A stretch of 64,000 nt of DNA, taken from positions 1 through 64,000 of the forward strand of contig JBEKMJ010000002.1 of the NCBI GenBank assembly GCA_050008575.1. The letters run 5' to 3'. Below are positions 25,408 to 34,172 of the stretch, piece after piece. Made by a program: the position numbers and the translations under genes. Numbering within the stretch: the first letter of the stretch is position 1; each line of letters opens with the position of its first letter. The notes beneath the pieces were generated by a model that made no database searches, was not told the origin of the DNA, and saw only the letters and a program-made list of their open reading frames with translations. The DNA comes from Bog-159 sp050008575 (GTDB lineage: Bacteria; Acidobacteriota; Terriglobia; Bryobacterales; Bryobacteraceae).

Positions 25408-26959
25408 TCACTGAACCCGCAGCGCCACCACCGGGTCCACGCGCAATGCCCGCCGCGCCGGCAGATAGCTCGCCAGGAACGCCACCACGGTGAACAGCAC
25501 CGTCACCGCGCCAAATACCACCGGATCCGTCGGCTTCACGCTATACAGCAGGCTCGCCAGGAACCGTGTCAGCCCGTGAGCCGCCGCCAGCCCCGCCACG
25601 ATCCCCACACCCGCCAGCGTCATCGCTTGCCGCACGATCATGTTCCGCAGCGCCGGAAAATCCGCCCCCAGCGCCAGCCGGATGCCGAATTCCAGCGTCC
25701 GCTGCCCCACCGCATAAGCCATCAGCCCATACAGCCCGATCGACGCCAGCAGGATCGCCACTGCCGCGAAAATCCCCAGTACCCACGTCTTGAACTGGTC
25801 GCGCGCCGTGGACCCCACCACGATCTGCTCCATGCTGCGGATATGCGCCGCCGGCAAATCCGCCGCATCCTGAAACGCGCGTTGGATGGGCGCGGACACC
25901 GAGAACGGCGCACCCTTCGTACGTACCACCCAGCTCAGCGGCATGAAGCGGTCGTTCAGCGCCATGTACGCGTCTCCCACTTGCGCCAACGGCACGAACG
26001 TCTCCGGCTGCGGCTCGTTGTTCAACCCGCCGTCTCGCGCATCCCCGGCAATGCCGATAGTCTCGCGCAGCGGCTGCTCAAAATCCGGTCCCATGCCGCG
26101 TCCGATGATCAGCCGGTGACCGATCGGATCGCTGCCATCTTTCCAATACTTCCTCGCCAAAGCTTGATGGATCGCCACCACCGGCTGTCCGGCGGCATCG
26201 TCCCGTTCCGTGAAAGCCCGCCCGCGCACCATCGGAATCTTGAAGACGTCGAAGAAGCGGGCCGTAACGTAGTTGCAGCCTGCGCCGCCATGGTCGGTTC
26301 CCTCGGTCAGCGCACGCCCCTCGATCATGAATCCCAACCCCAAACCTCCCTGCAGCGGCAGATAGGAAGTGGCGGCCGCGGCTTCCACTCCCGGAATGGC
26401 GTGAATGCGGTCGAGCGCCTGCCGGGTCATCGTATCGATGGCCGCCGTGCGGTCGAAATGGCTCCCCGTGAGCGCGGTATCCATGGTCAGAACGTTATGC
26501 GCATCGAAGCCCGGCGCCACGCTGTGCAACGCCGAGAACGTCCGCAGCAGCAGTCCCGCGCCAACCGGCAGGACCATCGCCAACGCCATCTCCACCATCA
26601 CCAGCACCGCGCATCTTGTTCTGGCGCATCCCGGAGCCGCCCCGCGCACCCGTCTCCTTCAAGGTGATATTCAGGTCCGCGCGCGAAGCCTGCATCGCGG
26701 GCACCAGTCCGAAAACGATGCCCGTCAGCAGCGCCAGCAGCAGCGTGAAGCCCATCACGGTCCAATCCAGAGTCACGGCCGAGCCATCCGGACCGATGCG
26801 CGGGATGTTGCCGGGGTTCACGGCCAGCAGCGCGCGCAGGCCCACGGCGCCGATCGCAAGACCCACCAAAGCGCCGGCCATCGTCAAAAGGACGCTCTCG
26901 GTAAGCAGTTGGCGCACATTTCCCACCACCATGAAAAAATTGCCGTCCCTTCCGCGCAT
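25408..26959 (-). pseudogene. ADOP-type permease, 5'-truncated and frameshifted
   Basis: The C-terminal ~510 residues of an acidobacterial duplicated orphan permease (FtsX/MacB-like). The upstream piece (26959 to about 26610) gives VRQLLTESVLLTMAGALVG, then DWTVMGFTLLLALLTGIVFGLVPA and SRADLNITLKETG. The downstream piece (about 26615 to 25408) continues as AVLVMVEMALAMVLPVGAGLLLRTF through the second periplasmic domain to the last three membrane helices (ILLASIGLYGLMAYAV, ALGADFPALRNMIV, VVAFLASYLPARRALRVDPVVALR). The two are in different frames, joined near 26605-26620. The first ~400 residues, including the first periplasmic domain, are missing: the match ends abruptly next to the GloVer gene. 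An intact relative is at 52297-55002. Confidence 0.8.
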
Positions 26960-27001
26960 ATACGGATGTAGGGATAAACAAAAGCAAAGGAAAATAATAC
27001 G

Positions 27002-28297
27002 ATGCAGTTAAACACAAAGTCGGCAGGCGGTTTCACGCTAGCCGCGAAACATTTAGCTAACGGCGCCTCCGCCGGAATCCTCGGCTTGGCGCTGGCAACG
27101 GCATTACTCGCTCAGCCCGGGCAGCCGAGCTACCGCCAGCTTTACAATTTCGGCGCCCAGGTCGGACCTACGGCTTTAGCCGGCGCCGGCAACACGCTGT
27201 ACGGGGCGACCCAATATGGCGGCAGCCAAGGCGCGGGAAGCGTGTACGCCCTCACGGTGCCGTCAACAAACGGGGAGCCGGGGCCCTACGCGACGCTTTA
27301 CAACTTCGGCTCCAGTCCAACCGACGGATCTGTTCCGATGGGTGTTACCATCGGCGGCTTTTCCGGAGGCCTGCCGGTTCTCTACGGAACAACCTATGCT
27401 GGTGGTAGCTTTGGCAGGGGCACCGTCTTCTGCCTGGTCCCGCCGCAGACGCCAGGTGGCACATGGACTGAGCGGATCCTGCTTAGCTTCGACGGAGCCA
27501 ACGGGGGTGGGCCCGAAGCACCGCTCGTGGCGGTTTTGCGGACTGGCGAGTTACCGGTTCTTTACGGATCGACCCTGGAAGGCGGAGCTTCGGGAGATGG
27601 CGCGATATTCTCACTAACCCCTCCCGCGACGCCAGGGGGCGTGTGGACTGAGAACGTACTATATAGCTTCGGGTCGCATCCGGCTGACGGCAGTTTTCCG
27701 ACGGAAATTGTCATCGGCGGCGGCCCTGGCGGGACCGTGCTGTATGGGTTCACCGCCGTTGGGGGTACCAACGAAAATGGCGTGGTATACTCGCTTTCCG
27801 AGTCTGGTAGCGCGTGGAAGTATGAAGTCATTTATAACCGTCCGCCGACTAGTGTGACCTCGGAACCCAATTATCTGACCATCGGCGGCCATGGAGTGCT
27901 GTACGGTACTGAGGGCCCCGCCTACGACGTGGCGGATTCCGCCGGGGACGTGTATTCGCTGACGCCGCCAACATCGGAGGGAGGCAGTTGGACCGAAAGC
28001 ATGGTGTATTCTTTCGGAGCCGTGCTCGACGATGGATCGAATCCCAAAGGCGTGCTGATGGGGAGCGACGGAAACTTATACGGGGTGACCGCGGGTGGAG
28101 GATCCGGAGGATTGGGCACGGTGTTCGCGTTGACGCCGCCCGCTTCGTCCGGCGCGACTTGGACCGAGCACGTGCTCTACAGTTTTCCGTTTAGCGGCGA
28201 CACGAGTGCGCCGCTGAGTCTGGTAATGAGTCCGCAGGGAACGCTGTATGGAACGACCTACTACGGCGACCCGACTGTCTTCGAGGTGCAGCCTTAA
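27002..28297 (+). CDS. Secreted GloVer-repeat protein
   Basis: A 431-residue exported protein of the choice-of-anchor, tandem GloVer-repeat type. After an N-terminal signal segment (ILGLALATALLAQP, residues ~29-42), ~50-residue units recur, each with LYNFG or YSFG, LYGTT or LYGST, GG and G-VFSLTPP..GGTWTE. At least seven such units are visible. The function is unknown; a beta-propeller is likely. AAAGGAAAA precedes the ATG at 27002. A paralogue with the same unit lies at 41283-42542 on the other strand. Confidence 0.8.
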   Translation: MQLNTKSAGGFTLAAKHLANGASAGILGLALATALLAQPGQPSYRQLYNFGAQVGPTALAGAGNTLYGATQYGGSQGAGSVYALTVPSTNGEPGPYATLYNFGSSPTDGSVPMGVTIGGFSGGLPVLYGTTYAGGSFGRGTVFCLVPPQTPGGTWTERILLSFDGANGGGPEAPLVAVLRTGELPVLYGSTLEGGASGDGAIFSLTPPATPGGVWTENVLYSFGSHPADGSFPTEIVIGGGPGGTVLYGFTAVGGTNENGVVYSLSESGSAWKYEVIYNRPPTSVTSEPNYLTIGGHGVLYGTEGPAYDVADSAGDVYSLTPPTSEGGSWTESMVYSFGAVLDDGSNPKGVLMGSDGNLYGVTAGGGSGGLGTVFALTPPASSGATWTEHVLYSFPFSGDTSAPLSLVMSPQGTLYGTTYYGDPTVFEVQP

Positions 28298-28335
28298 TTA
28301 ACGGATGAACGGATCTTCTTCATAGCAGAAGCCTG

Positions 28336-28380
28336 GTAGTTCACAAAATGGAGGGCGGGCAATTCTGCCGGCAGCCCTCC
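28336..28380. repeat. Type-A palindromic repeat
   Basis: GTAGTTCACAAAATGGAG followed by GGGCGGGCAATTCTGCC repeats the unit at 8533-8576, with a one-base change in the palindrome arm. It lies between the convergent GloVer and kinase genes. Confidence 0.7.
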
Positions 28381-28398
28381 AGACCCACTACGGGAGGT

Positions 28399-31221
28399 TT
28401 AGCGTGCCAGCGGGCGCGATTCCGGGGCCGCGGCCAGGGCCTGTGCGGCGGTATCCATCTCGCGGCGGAATGCCAAGATGAATCCCTTTTGCGGTTCGAG
28501 TCTGCGCCATTCGTCCAGCGCGCGTTGATACCAGGCCCGCGCGGCCAGCCGATCCTGGACGGCCGGTTCTCCTTGCTCGCGCCGGCTCAGGATCGCATAA
28601 ACGGAACCGGCCGCTTGCCACGAGCGCGCTACGTTGACGCGGAGCAGCAGCGCGGAAGATGCGGCGGACGCGTCCACCGCTTTGGCGAGGCGGAGGGCGC
28701 GATCGAGGGTGGCCAGGGCATCCGTGCGCGCGCCGCCGCGAGCCTGTTCTTCAGCCAGACCGCGCACGGCGACCACCAGCCCCTTCAACGTGGAGGAATC
28801 GGTGGGATTGGGCCCTAGGGATCGCTCGGCGCTGGAGATCGCCATCTGGTAGTAACGAATGCCGGCGGCACGTTCGCCGTTCCCCAAACATAGCGCGGCG
28901 AGTTCGGATTCCACCCACGTTTTGTGCGTTGCAACGGCGCGGTTCCGTGGATCCAGCGTCGCGGCCCGGCTGAGCAACTCCTGCGAGCGCTCGAATGTCT
29001 GCCGCTTGGCCGGTCCGCGCGGAGGCGTCACCAATCCTAGCCGCAGCAAAGCGATGCCATAGTCGCTTAGCGCGCGCACATCCGCCGGATCGGCATCGTG
29101 CAGGAATTTGGCTTGTTCGACCATCTTCTGGCTGGCTTGGAAAGCAGCCAGCGGATCGCCTGCGTTTTGGTACTCCGGATTGCCCAAAATGTCGCCCAGG
29201 TGAGCGTAAACGTGCATCAGCGAGCGGCGCGACGACGTGTCGTTGGGGTTCCTTAGGCAGAGGGCCTCCAACACGGAGACCTGGCTGCGAAAGCTGGCTA
29301 CGGCATCGCTGGTCTGGCCCAGCAGCAGTTGCACGGAGCCCAACTGTCCGCGCGATTCCGCCGCGCTCACTTGCGCCTCGCGGTCCGCCGGCCGGGCGTC
29401 GGCATACTGCTGAAGCAGCGGCACGGCTGCCGCGGCCTCCGTCGAAGCGGCGCTTAAATTGCCGCTCATTTTATGGACCATCGATAATTCGATATGAAAT
29501 AAGCCCGCGTATTGAACGGCGTCCAGGTCCTTGGGGTCGATACTGAGCAGCGATTGGGCCATGCGCAGTCCCGCTTCCGCCAACGGGCCAAAGTCCTTGG
29601 GCTGCTGGGAATCCCGTTGCAGACCGCTAAGTTCGTAGTAGACCATGATCCGGTCGACGGCTGCCTGGCGATCGGAAGGGGAGTGCCGCAGAACTTCATC
29701 GAGCAGCTTGCCGGCGCTGGCGAAACTGGTCATAGCCGCGGCCGTTTCGCCGAGATTCGACGAACTGGCGCCGCCCTGCACGCGGCCGATGCGAATATAG
29801 GCGCCCGCCAACTCGCGTTTGAGCGCCCAATCGCCGGCCGAACTGCGCGCCAGATTGTTGAGATACTCTATGCCAGTCCGTGTGATTAACTGGCGAACGG
29901 GCGTGGATCCTGGAAGATCCCGCACGGCTCCCTCCACATCGAACACGAAGGTGGTCGCCAGCTTGCGCACGTCCTGGAACCGAGCGTTGGCGATGCGCGC
30001 CTCGCGCCACGTCATGGCCGCGCCCCCGAGGACAGCAGTAGCCGCCAACGTGGCCAGTGCCACCGCCACGCGATTTCGGCGAATGAATTTGGATGCGCGG
30101 TATCCGGGCGAATCGGGCCGCGCCAACACCGGCCGGTGTTCCAGGTAGCGCCGCAAGTCGTCCGCGAAATGCTCGACCGACACATAGCGGCGGACCGGCT
30201 CTTTCTGCACGGCGCGCAGCAGGATGTTGTCCAGGTCTCCCCGCAGCCGCCGGGCCGCCGTGCGGTCTGTCGCCGCTTTGCTGGGGGGCGCCACCGGATC
30301 CTGGCAGATCGCACGTTGCAGATCGAAAGCCGAACCGCCTTCCATCTTGTGCGGGCGCACGCCGGTGAGCAGTTCGTACATTACCGCGCCCAACGAATAG
30401 ACATCGGAGGCTATAGTCACCGGCTCGCCCCGAATCTGCTCCGGGCTGGCATATTCCGGTGTCAGCAGGCGGGCGCCCTGCGTAGTCGCCGCTTCCTCCG
30501 GATCGGCCTGGAGCAATTTTGAAATCCCGAAATCCAGCAGCTTGGGCACGCCGTTGCGGTCGATCAGGATGTTGGCCGGCTTCAGATCGCGATGCACAAT
30601 GAAATTGCGGTGCGCGTACTCCACGGCGGCGCAAACCGGCAGGCACAAGCGGATGCGATCCTCCATGCTCAGCCCATGCTCGGCGGCATAACGCGTGATC
30701 CAGGCGCCTTCGATGTACTCCATCACCAGGTAGGGAATGCCGTCCTCGGTGGCGCCGCCATCGAACAGCCGCGTGATATTGGGGTGGTCCAGGCGCGCCA
30801 GGATCTGCCGCTCGCGCCGGAAGCGGTCCAACATGAAATCGGTATCGAAGCCCGGCCGCACCAGCTTAATGGCGACGCTGGATTCATACTGCTGGTCGGC
30901 CCGCGCGGCGAGATAAACGGCGCCCATCCCACCCCGGCCAATCTCCCGCACCAGGCGCCAGGACCCGATCCGGCGCCCCTCCATGGCGGACTTCGGGGCC
31001 TCGTCGGCCATCAGATCGAGCAATGCGCTCTCCACCTGGGCGCCCAGGAATCCTTGGCGCGCGGCGCTATCGCTCTCCAACAAAGAGAGCACTTCGGAGC
31101 GTAAAGCGGGGTCGCCGTCGCAGGTTTGATCCAACCACTGCGCGCGGCTTTCCGGCGGTTGTTCGAGCGCCAGATGGAAGATCTCCACCACTCGTCCCCA
31201 TCGTTGCGTCCCAGGCGCCAT
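28399..31221 (-). CDS. Membrane-anchored Ser/Thr protein kinase with TPR region
   Basis: A 940-residue eukaryotic-type kinase. Kinase domain ~88-350: GRGGMGAVY P-loop, Lys119 in VAIKL, HRDLKPANIL with Asp212, DFG at 230-232, and YASPEQIRGEP. A transmembrane helix near residues 385-410 (VAVALATLAATAVLGGAAM) is followed by ~500 residues of helical, TPR-like repeats, probably outside the membrane. The start at 31221 lies two bases after the sigma-factor stop; the longer in-frame start would overlap it. The pair sigma factor/kinase is a recurrent Acidobacteria arrangement. The kinase probably signals to the ECF sigma factor or shares its regulon, but this is inferred from position. Confidence 0.92.
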   Translation of the reverse strand: MAPGTQRWGRVVEIFHLALEQPPESRAQWLDQTCDGDPALRSEVLSLLESDSAARQGFLGAQVESALLDLMADEAPKSAMEGRRIGSWRLVREIGRGGMGAVYLAARADQQYESSVAIKLVRPGFDTDFMLDRFRRERQILARLDHPNITRLFDGGATEDGIPYLVMEYIEGAWITRYAAEHGLSMEDRIRLCLPVCAAVEYAHRNFIVHRDLKPANILIDRNGVPKLLDFGISKLLQADPEEAATTQGARLLTPEYASPEQIRGEPVTIASDVYSLGAVMYELLTGVRPHKMEGGSAFDLQRAICQDPVAPPSKAATDRTAARRLRGDLDNILLRAVQKEPVRRYVSVEHFADDLRRYLEHRPVLARPDSPGYRASKFIRRNRVAVALATLAATAVLGGAAMTWREARIANARFQDVRKLATTFVFDVEGAVRDLPGSTPVRQLITRTGIEYLNNLARSSAGDWALKRELAGAYIRIGRVQGGASSSNLGETAAAMTSFASAGKLLDEVLRHSPSDRQAAVDRIMVYYELSGLQRDSQQPKDFGPLAEAGLRMAQSLLSIDPKDLDAVQYAGLFHIELSMVHKMSGNLSAASTEAAAAVPLLQQYADARPADREAQVSAAESRGQLGSVQLLLGQTSDAVASFRSQVSVLEALCLRNPNDTSSRRSLMHVYAHLGDILGNPEYQNAGDPLAAFQASQKMVEQAKFLHDADPADVRALSDYGIALLRLGLVTPPRGPAKRQTFERSQELLSRAATLDPRNRAVATHKTWVESELAALCLGNGERAAGIRYYQMAISSAERSLGPNPTDSSTLKGLVVAVRGLAEEQARGGARTDALATLDRALRLAKAVDASAASSALLLRVNVARSWQAAGSVYAILSRREQGEPAVQDRLAARAWYQRALDEWRRLEPQKGFILAFRREMDTAAQALAAAPESRPLAR

Positions 31222-31223
31222 CG

Positions 31224-31817
31224 CTATGCTCCCGGTCCGGCCGCGCGCGCCATTTCGCGATGCAGCCACGCTTCCGCCACGCGTTGCTCGCGGCAAACCG
31301 TAGCGGCGGATATGCTCAACGACCGGCCAATCTCCTCCAGGCCGAATCCGCCGAAGTAACGCAATTCGATGATTTCGGCCTTGCGCCCGTCGAATGCCGC
31401 CAGGGCGGTTAGCGCGTCGTCCAGCCTTTCGATATGCCGGCCCCGCGCCGGCGAGAAGCTCACCGCCTCCTCAAGGGAGATCTGGTCCGCGTCACCGCCC
31501 CTCTTGGCGCTGCCGCGGCGGCGGGCATGGTCCACTAGAATTTGACGCATCAGGCGCGCGGCTACGCCGAAGAAATGCGCGCGGCTTTGCCAATCCGGCA
31601 AGTCCTGCGCTACCAACCGCAGATAAGCTTCATGCACCAAGGCGGTGGGCTGCATGGTGACGGCGGCGCGATCGTCCCGCAAGTAATGATCCGCCAGACG
31701 CCGCAATTCGCGATAAACCAGCGGCACCAGCAGATCCAGCGCCGCCTTATTCCCGCCTTTCCATTCGATCAGCAGTTGCGTGACGGATTCAGGAGACGGT
31801 TCGAATGAAGGTTGCAT
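31224..31817 (-). CDS. ECF-type RNA polymerase sigma factor (Sig-70_X6-like)
   Basis: A 197-residue sigma factor. Region 2 is in LLVPLVYRELRRLADHYL...TALVHEAYLRLV, and region 4 is in LDDALTALAAFDGRKAEIIELRYFGGFGLEEIGRSLSISAATV. The sequence matches the ECF subgroup usually paired with Ser/Thr kinases. No anti-sigma factor is adjacent; the kinase begins two bases downstream, so control by phosphorylation is plausible. Translation starts at ATG 31817 near a gap of ~113 bases to the divergent MBL-peptidase gene. Confidence 0.88.
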   Translation of the reverse strand: MQPSFEPSPESVTQLLIEWKGGNKAALDLLVPLVYRELRRLADHYLRDDRAAVTMQPTALVHEAYLRLVAQDLPDWQSRAHFFGVAARLMRQILVDHARRRGSAKRGGDADQISLEEAVSFSPARGRHIERLDDALTALAAFDGRKAEIIELRYFGGFGLEEIGRSLSISAATVCREQRVAEAWLHREMARAAGPGA

Positions 31818-31918
31818 GGCCCGGATCCCTGTGTTGGCTAGTATACACCCCCTGCCCGTTGCGCAGCAGCGCGTGCTTTAGGGGGGATGCTTGACGGCGT
31901 TGGGGGAAACCGCTCCCT

Positions 31919-31924
31919 TATAAT
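31919..31924 (+). promoter_or_regulatory. Perfect -10 box just before a GTG start (leaderless?)
   Basis: TATAAT lies six bases before the GTG that starts the MBL-peptidase gene. With the usual -10 to start-site distance, transcription would begin at or next to the GTG, giving a leaderless message. No -35 box with 16-18 base spacing is convincing (TTGACG at 31891 is 22 bases away), and no ribosome site is seen. Confidence 0.4.
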
Positions 31925-31930
31925 GAATCG

Positions 31931-33454
31931 GTGACTCGCTTCCGTCTCTTTCTCGCCCTCGCGGTTGTATCCGCGGCTTTCGCACAAACGACCCATGCGG
32001 GAAACAACCCCTTCCCCGCCTATCGCATCATGGACAACCTCTACTACGTAGGGACCCAGGACATCGCCTCCTACCTGATCGTAACGCCCAAGGGTCACTT
32101 CCTTTTGAACAGCGGGTACGAAGATACGCCGGCCTTGATTCGCGCAAGCGTGGAGAAGCTTGGGTTCAAGATCGCCGACGTGAAGATCCTCCTCAACAGT
32201 CAGGCGCACTCCGACCACGTGGCGGGCCAGGCTGCGCTGCAGAAGTTGACCGGAGCGAAGATCTATTCGAGCGAACGCGAAGCCGGTGTGCTCGAAAGCG
32301 GTGGGAAAACCGATACGCGGTTTGGGCGGGAGGTCACCTATCCGCCGGTTCACGTGGACCACACGGTCTCCGATGGCGAGCGCGTCACGCTCGGTGGCTT
32401 AACGTTAACGGCTCACCTGACGCCGGGCCACAGCATCGGATGCACGACATGGACCATGCAGGCGACCGACGCCGGCAAGATCTACGATGTGGTTTTTGTG
32501 GGCGGCACCTCGATCAATCCGGGAGTCCGTCTGGTCGATCGTCCAACCTATCCAGGCATCGCGGAGGACTACCAGAGGACGTTCCAGACCCTCCGTTCGC
32601 TAAAATGCGATGTGTTCCTGGGCGCACACGGTGGCTATTACGGAATGATCGAGAAGTACAAGCGCATGGAAAAGGGCGCCCAACCTAATCCATTTATCGA
32701 CCCTGCGGGTTATCGCGCCTACGTCGATGCCGCCGAAGCGCAGTTTCTGGATCGGCTTTCAGCGGAAAAGCATGGGCCGCTACGGCTTCTCGAACAACAC
32801 CCGGATGGGTCGGTCACCAGTTCGAACTGGAGCGGGTACGCGGTAACCGGTGAAGTGGGTTCGGTCACGGCAGTCGAAGGATCGTGGGTGGTTCCCACCG
32901 CGACCTGTGACGGGCGACCGCGGAATTCCGGCGCGTCGTTCTGGGTCGGAATCGACGGATATACGTCGGCGACGGTGGAGCAGACGGGAACGGATTCGGA
33001 TTGTTCGAAGGGATCTCCGCGATACTACGCCTGGTATGAGTTTTTTCCGGATGCGGGAATTACGATCAAAACGATTTCAGTGGAACCGGGCGACGTGATG
33101 TCGGCTTCCGTGGTTTACAACGGAACGGAATTCACTGCCACCATCACGGATGAACGGACCCAGGAGACGTTCACGGCTTCGAAGGCCGTTCCCAGCGCCA
33201 AGCGCGATTCGGCGGAGTGGATCGCGGAAGACAACGCGTACGTCTTCACCGATTTTGGCACGGTCCTGTTCGGGCAGGATGAAACGGGAGTCGCCGGGAC
33301 ATGCGAGGCAACAGTGAGTTCCAAGACGGCTGCGATTGGAGGGTTTCCCAGCTACCACCCGATCGCGATGGTGGGATCTAAAGCGGGAAGCTGGCTGGCT
33401 GTGCCCAGCGCGCTGTCTATCGATGGAACAAGCTTTTGGGTCGAGTGGCACTGA
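31931..33454 (+). CDS. B3-like metallo-beta-lactamase fused to a G1 (eqolisin) peptidase
   Basis: A 507-residue exported fusion. After a signal peptide (residues ~1-19, ending AFAQ), residues ~25-285 are a subclass-B3-like metallo-beta-lactamase: QAHSDH (Gln91, His93, Asp95, His96), HLTPGHSIGCTTWTM (His167) and FLGAHGG (His233). The first ligand position is Gln rather than His, as in GOB enzymes. Residues ~295-507 are a glutamic peptidase (G1): SNWSGYAV, SFWVGIDGY, the catalytic Gln351 in VEQTGT, WYEFFPD, and catalytic Glu429 in SAEWIAED. Both active sites look intact. Start is GTG. The upstream -10 box suggests a leaderless transcript. No close relatives of this single chain are known to me; a gene fusion or misassembly should be considered, but the frame is continuous through ~10 residues of linker. 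Confidence 0.85.
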   Translation: MTRFRLFLALAVVSAAFAQTTHAGNNPFPAYRIMDNLYYVGTQDIASYLIVTPKGHFLLNSGYEDTPALIRASVEKLGFKIADVKILLNSQAHSDHVAGQAALQKLTGAKIYSSEREAGVLESGGKTDTRFGREVTYPPVHVDHTVSDGERVTLGGLTLTAHLTPGHSIGCTTWTMQATDAGKIYDVVFVGGTSINPGVRLVDRPTYPGIAEDYQRTFQTLRSLKCDVFLGAHGGYYGMIEKYKRMEKGAQPNPFIDPAGYRAYVDAAEAQFLDRLSAEKHGPLRLLEQHPDGSVTSSNWSGYAVTGEVGSVTAVEGSWVVPTATCDGRPRNSGASFWVGIDGYTSATVEQTGTDSDCSKGSPRYYAWYEFFPDAGITIKTISVEPGDVMSASVVYNGTEFTATITDERTQETFTASKAVPSAKRDSAEWIAEDNAYVFTDFGTVLFGQDETGVAGTCEATVSSKTAAIGGFPSYHPIAMVGSKAGSWLAVPSALSIDGTSFWVEWH

Positions 33455-33635
33455 GCGAAGGGCCGGAGCCTTTGCGCGGCATTGGACTCGTTGCCCTCAA
33501 TGACTTTCAGCCAGCCCGCGCCACCAGGCGACTCTTTCGCTGCGGCGCCGTCGTCTCGATTTCGCCGCGCCGCACCCGCCGGGGCGAGCGCCGCCCAGCA
33601 CCCGGATGCTATCCTAAGTGCTTGGAGCACAACAC

Positions 33636-34151
33636 TTGAGCCGTATCGCGTTAGCCTTCCGTGCCTTCTTCGCCATCCTGTTCCAGGGCGCTTTGTCCGA
33701 CAGCCTGAAACGCGCCTTGGGGTTCACCCCATCGCCCGCTCGCCCCGTCGCCCCCGCTGCTCCTCCTCCCCCAAATCCGGCGCACGCACTGCAGCTCCTC
33801 TCCATCCTCCAGCGCGATTCGCGCTTGCTCGACTTCCTCATGGAAGACATCGCCTCCTTCGACGACGAGCAGATCGGCGCGGCCGTGCGCAGCCTCCACG
33901 ACCAGGCCCGCGATTCGCTTGCCCGCTATCTCAGCCTCCAGCCCGTAATCGATGGCGTCGAAGGCGCTTACACCCGCCCCTCCACCGCCGACCCCGCGGC
34001 CGTGAAATTCATCGGCAATGTGCCCGCCACCAAGCCCGAAGGCGGAACCCTGCGCCATAAAGGCTGGCGCGCCGCCAAAGTGGATCTCCCCGCCCTTAAC
34101 CCCAAGCAGGACGCCACCATCATCGCGCCCGCCGAAATCGAAATCGAGTAG
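33636..34151 (+). CDS. DUF2760 protein
   Basis: A 171-residue protein of the DUF2760 family, beginning LSRIALAFRAFFAILFQGALSD and with a Pro/Ala spacer before LQLLSILQRDSRLLDFLMEDI. Translation probably starts at TTG 33636, because GGAG lies eight bases before it; a GTG at 33618 in the same frame overlaps that site. The gene sits 21 bases upstream of an Hsp70-like gene, a pairing seen in other genomes. The family's biochemical role is not known; a partner or substrate of the Hsp70 is a fair guess. Confidence 0.8.
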   Translation: MSRIALAFRAFFAILFQGALSDSLKRALGFTPSPARPVAPAAPPPPNPAHALQLLSILQRDSRLLDFLMEDIASFDDEQIGAAVRSLHDQARDSLARYLSLQPVIDGVEGAYTRPSTADPAAVKFIGNVPATKPEGGTLRHKGWRAAKVDLPALNPKQDATIIAPAEIEIE

Positions 34152-34172
34152 CACGCCCAATATATAACCCGC

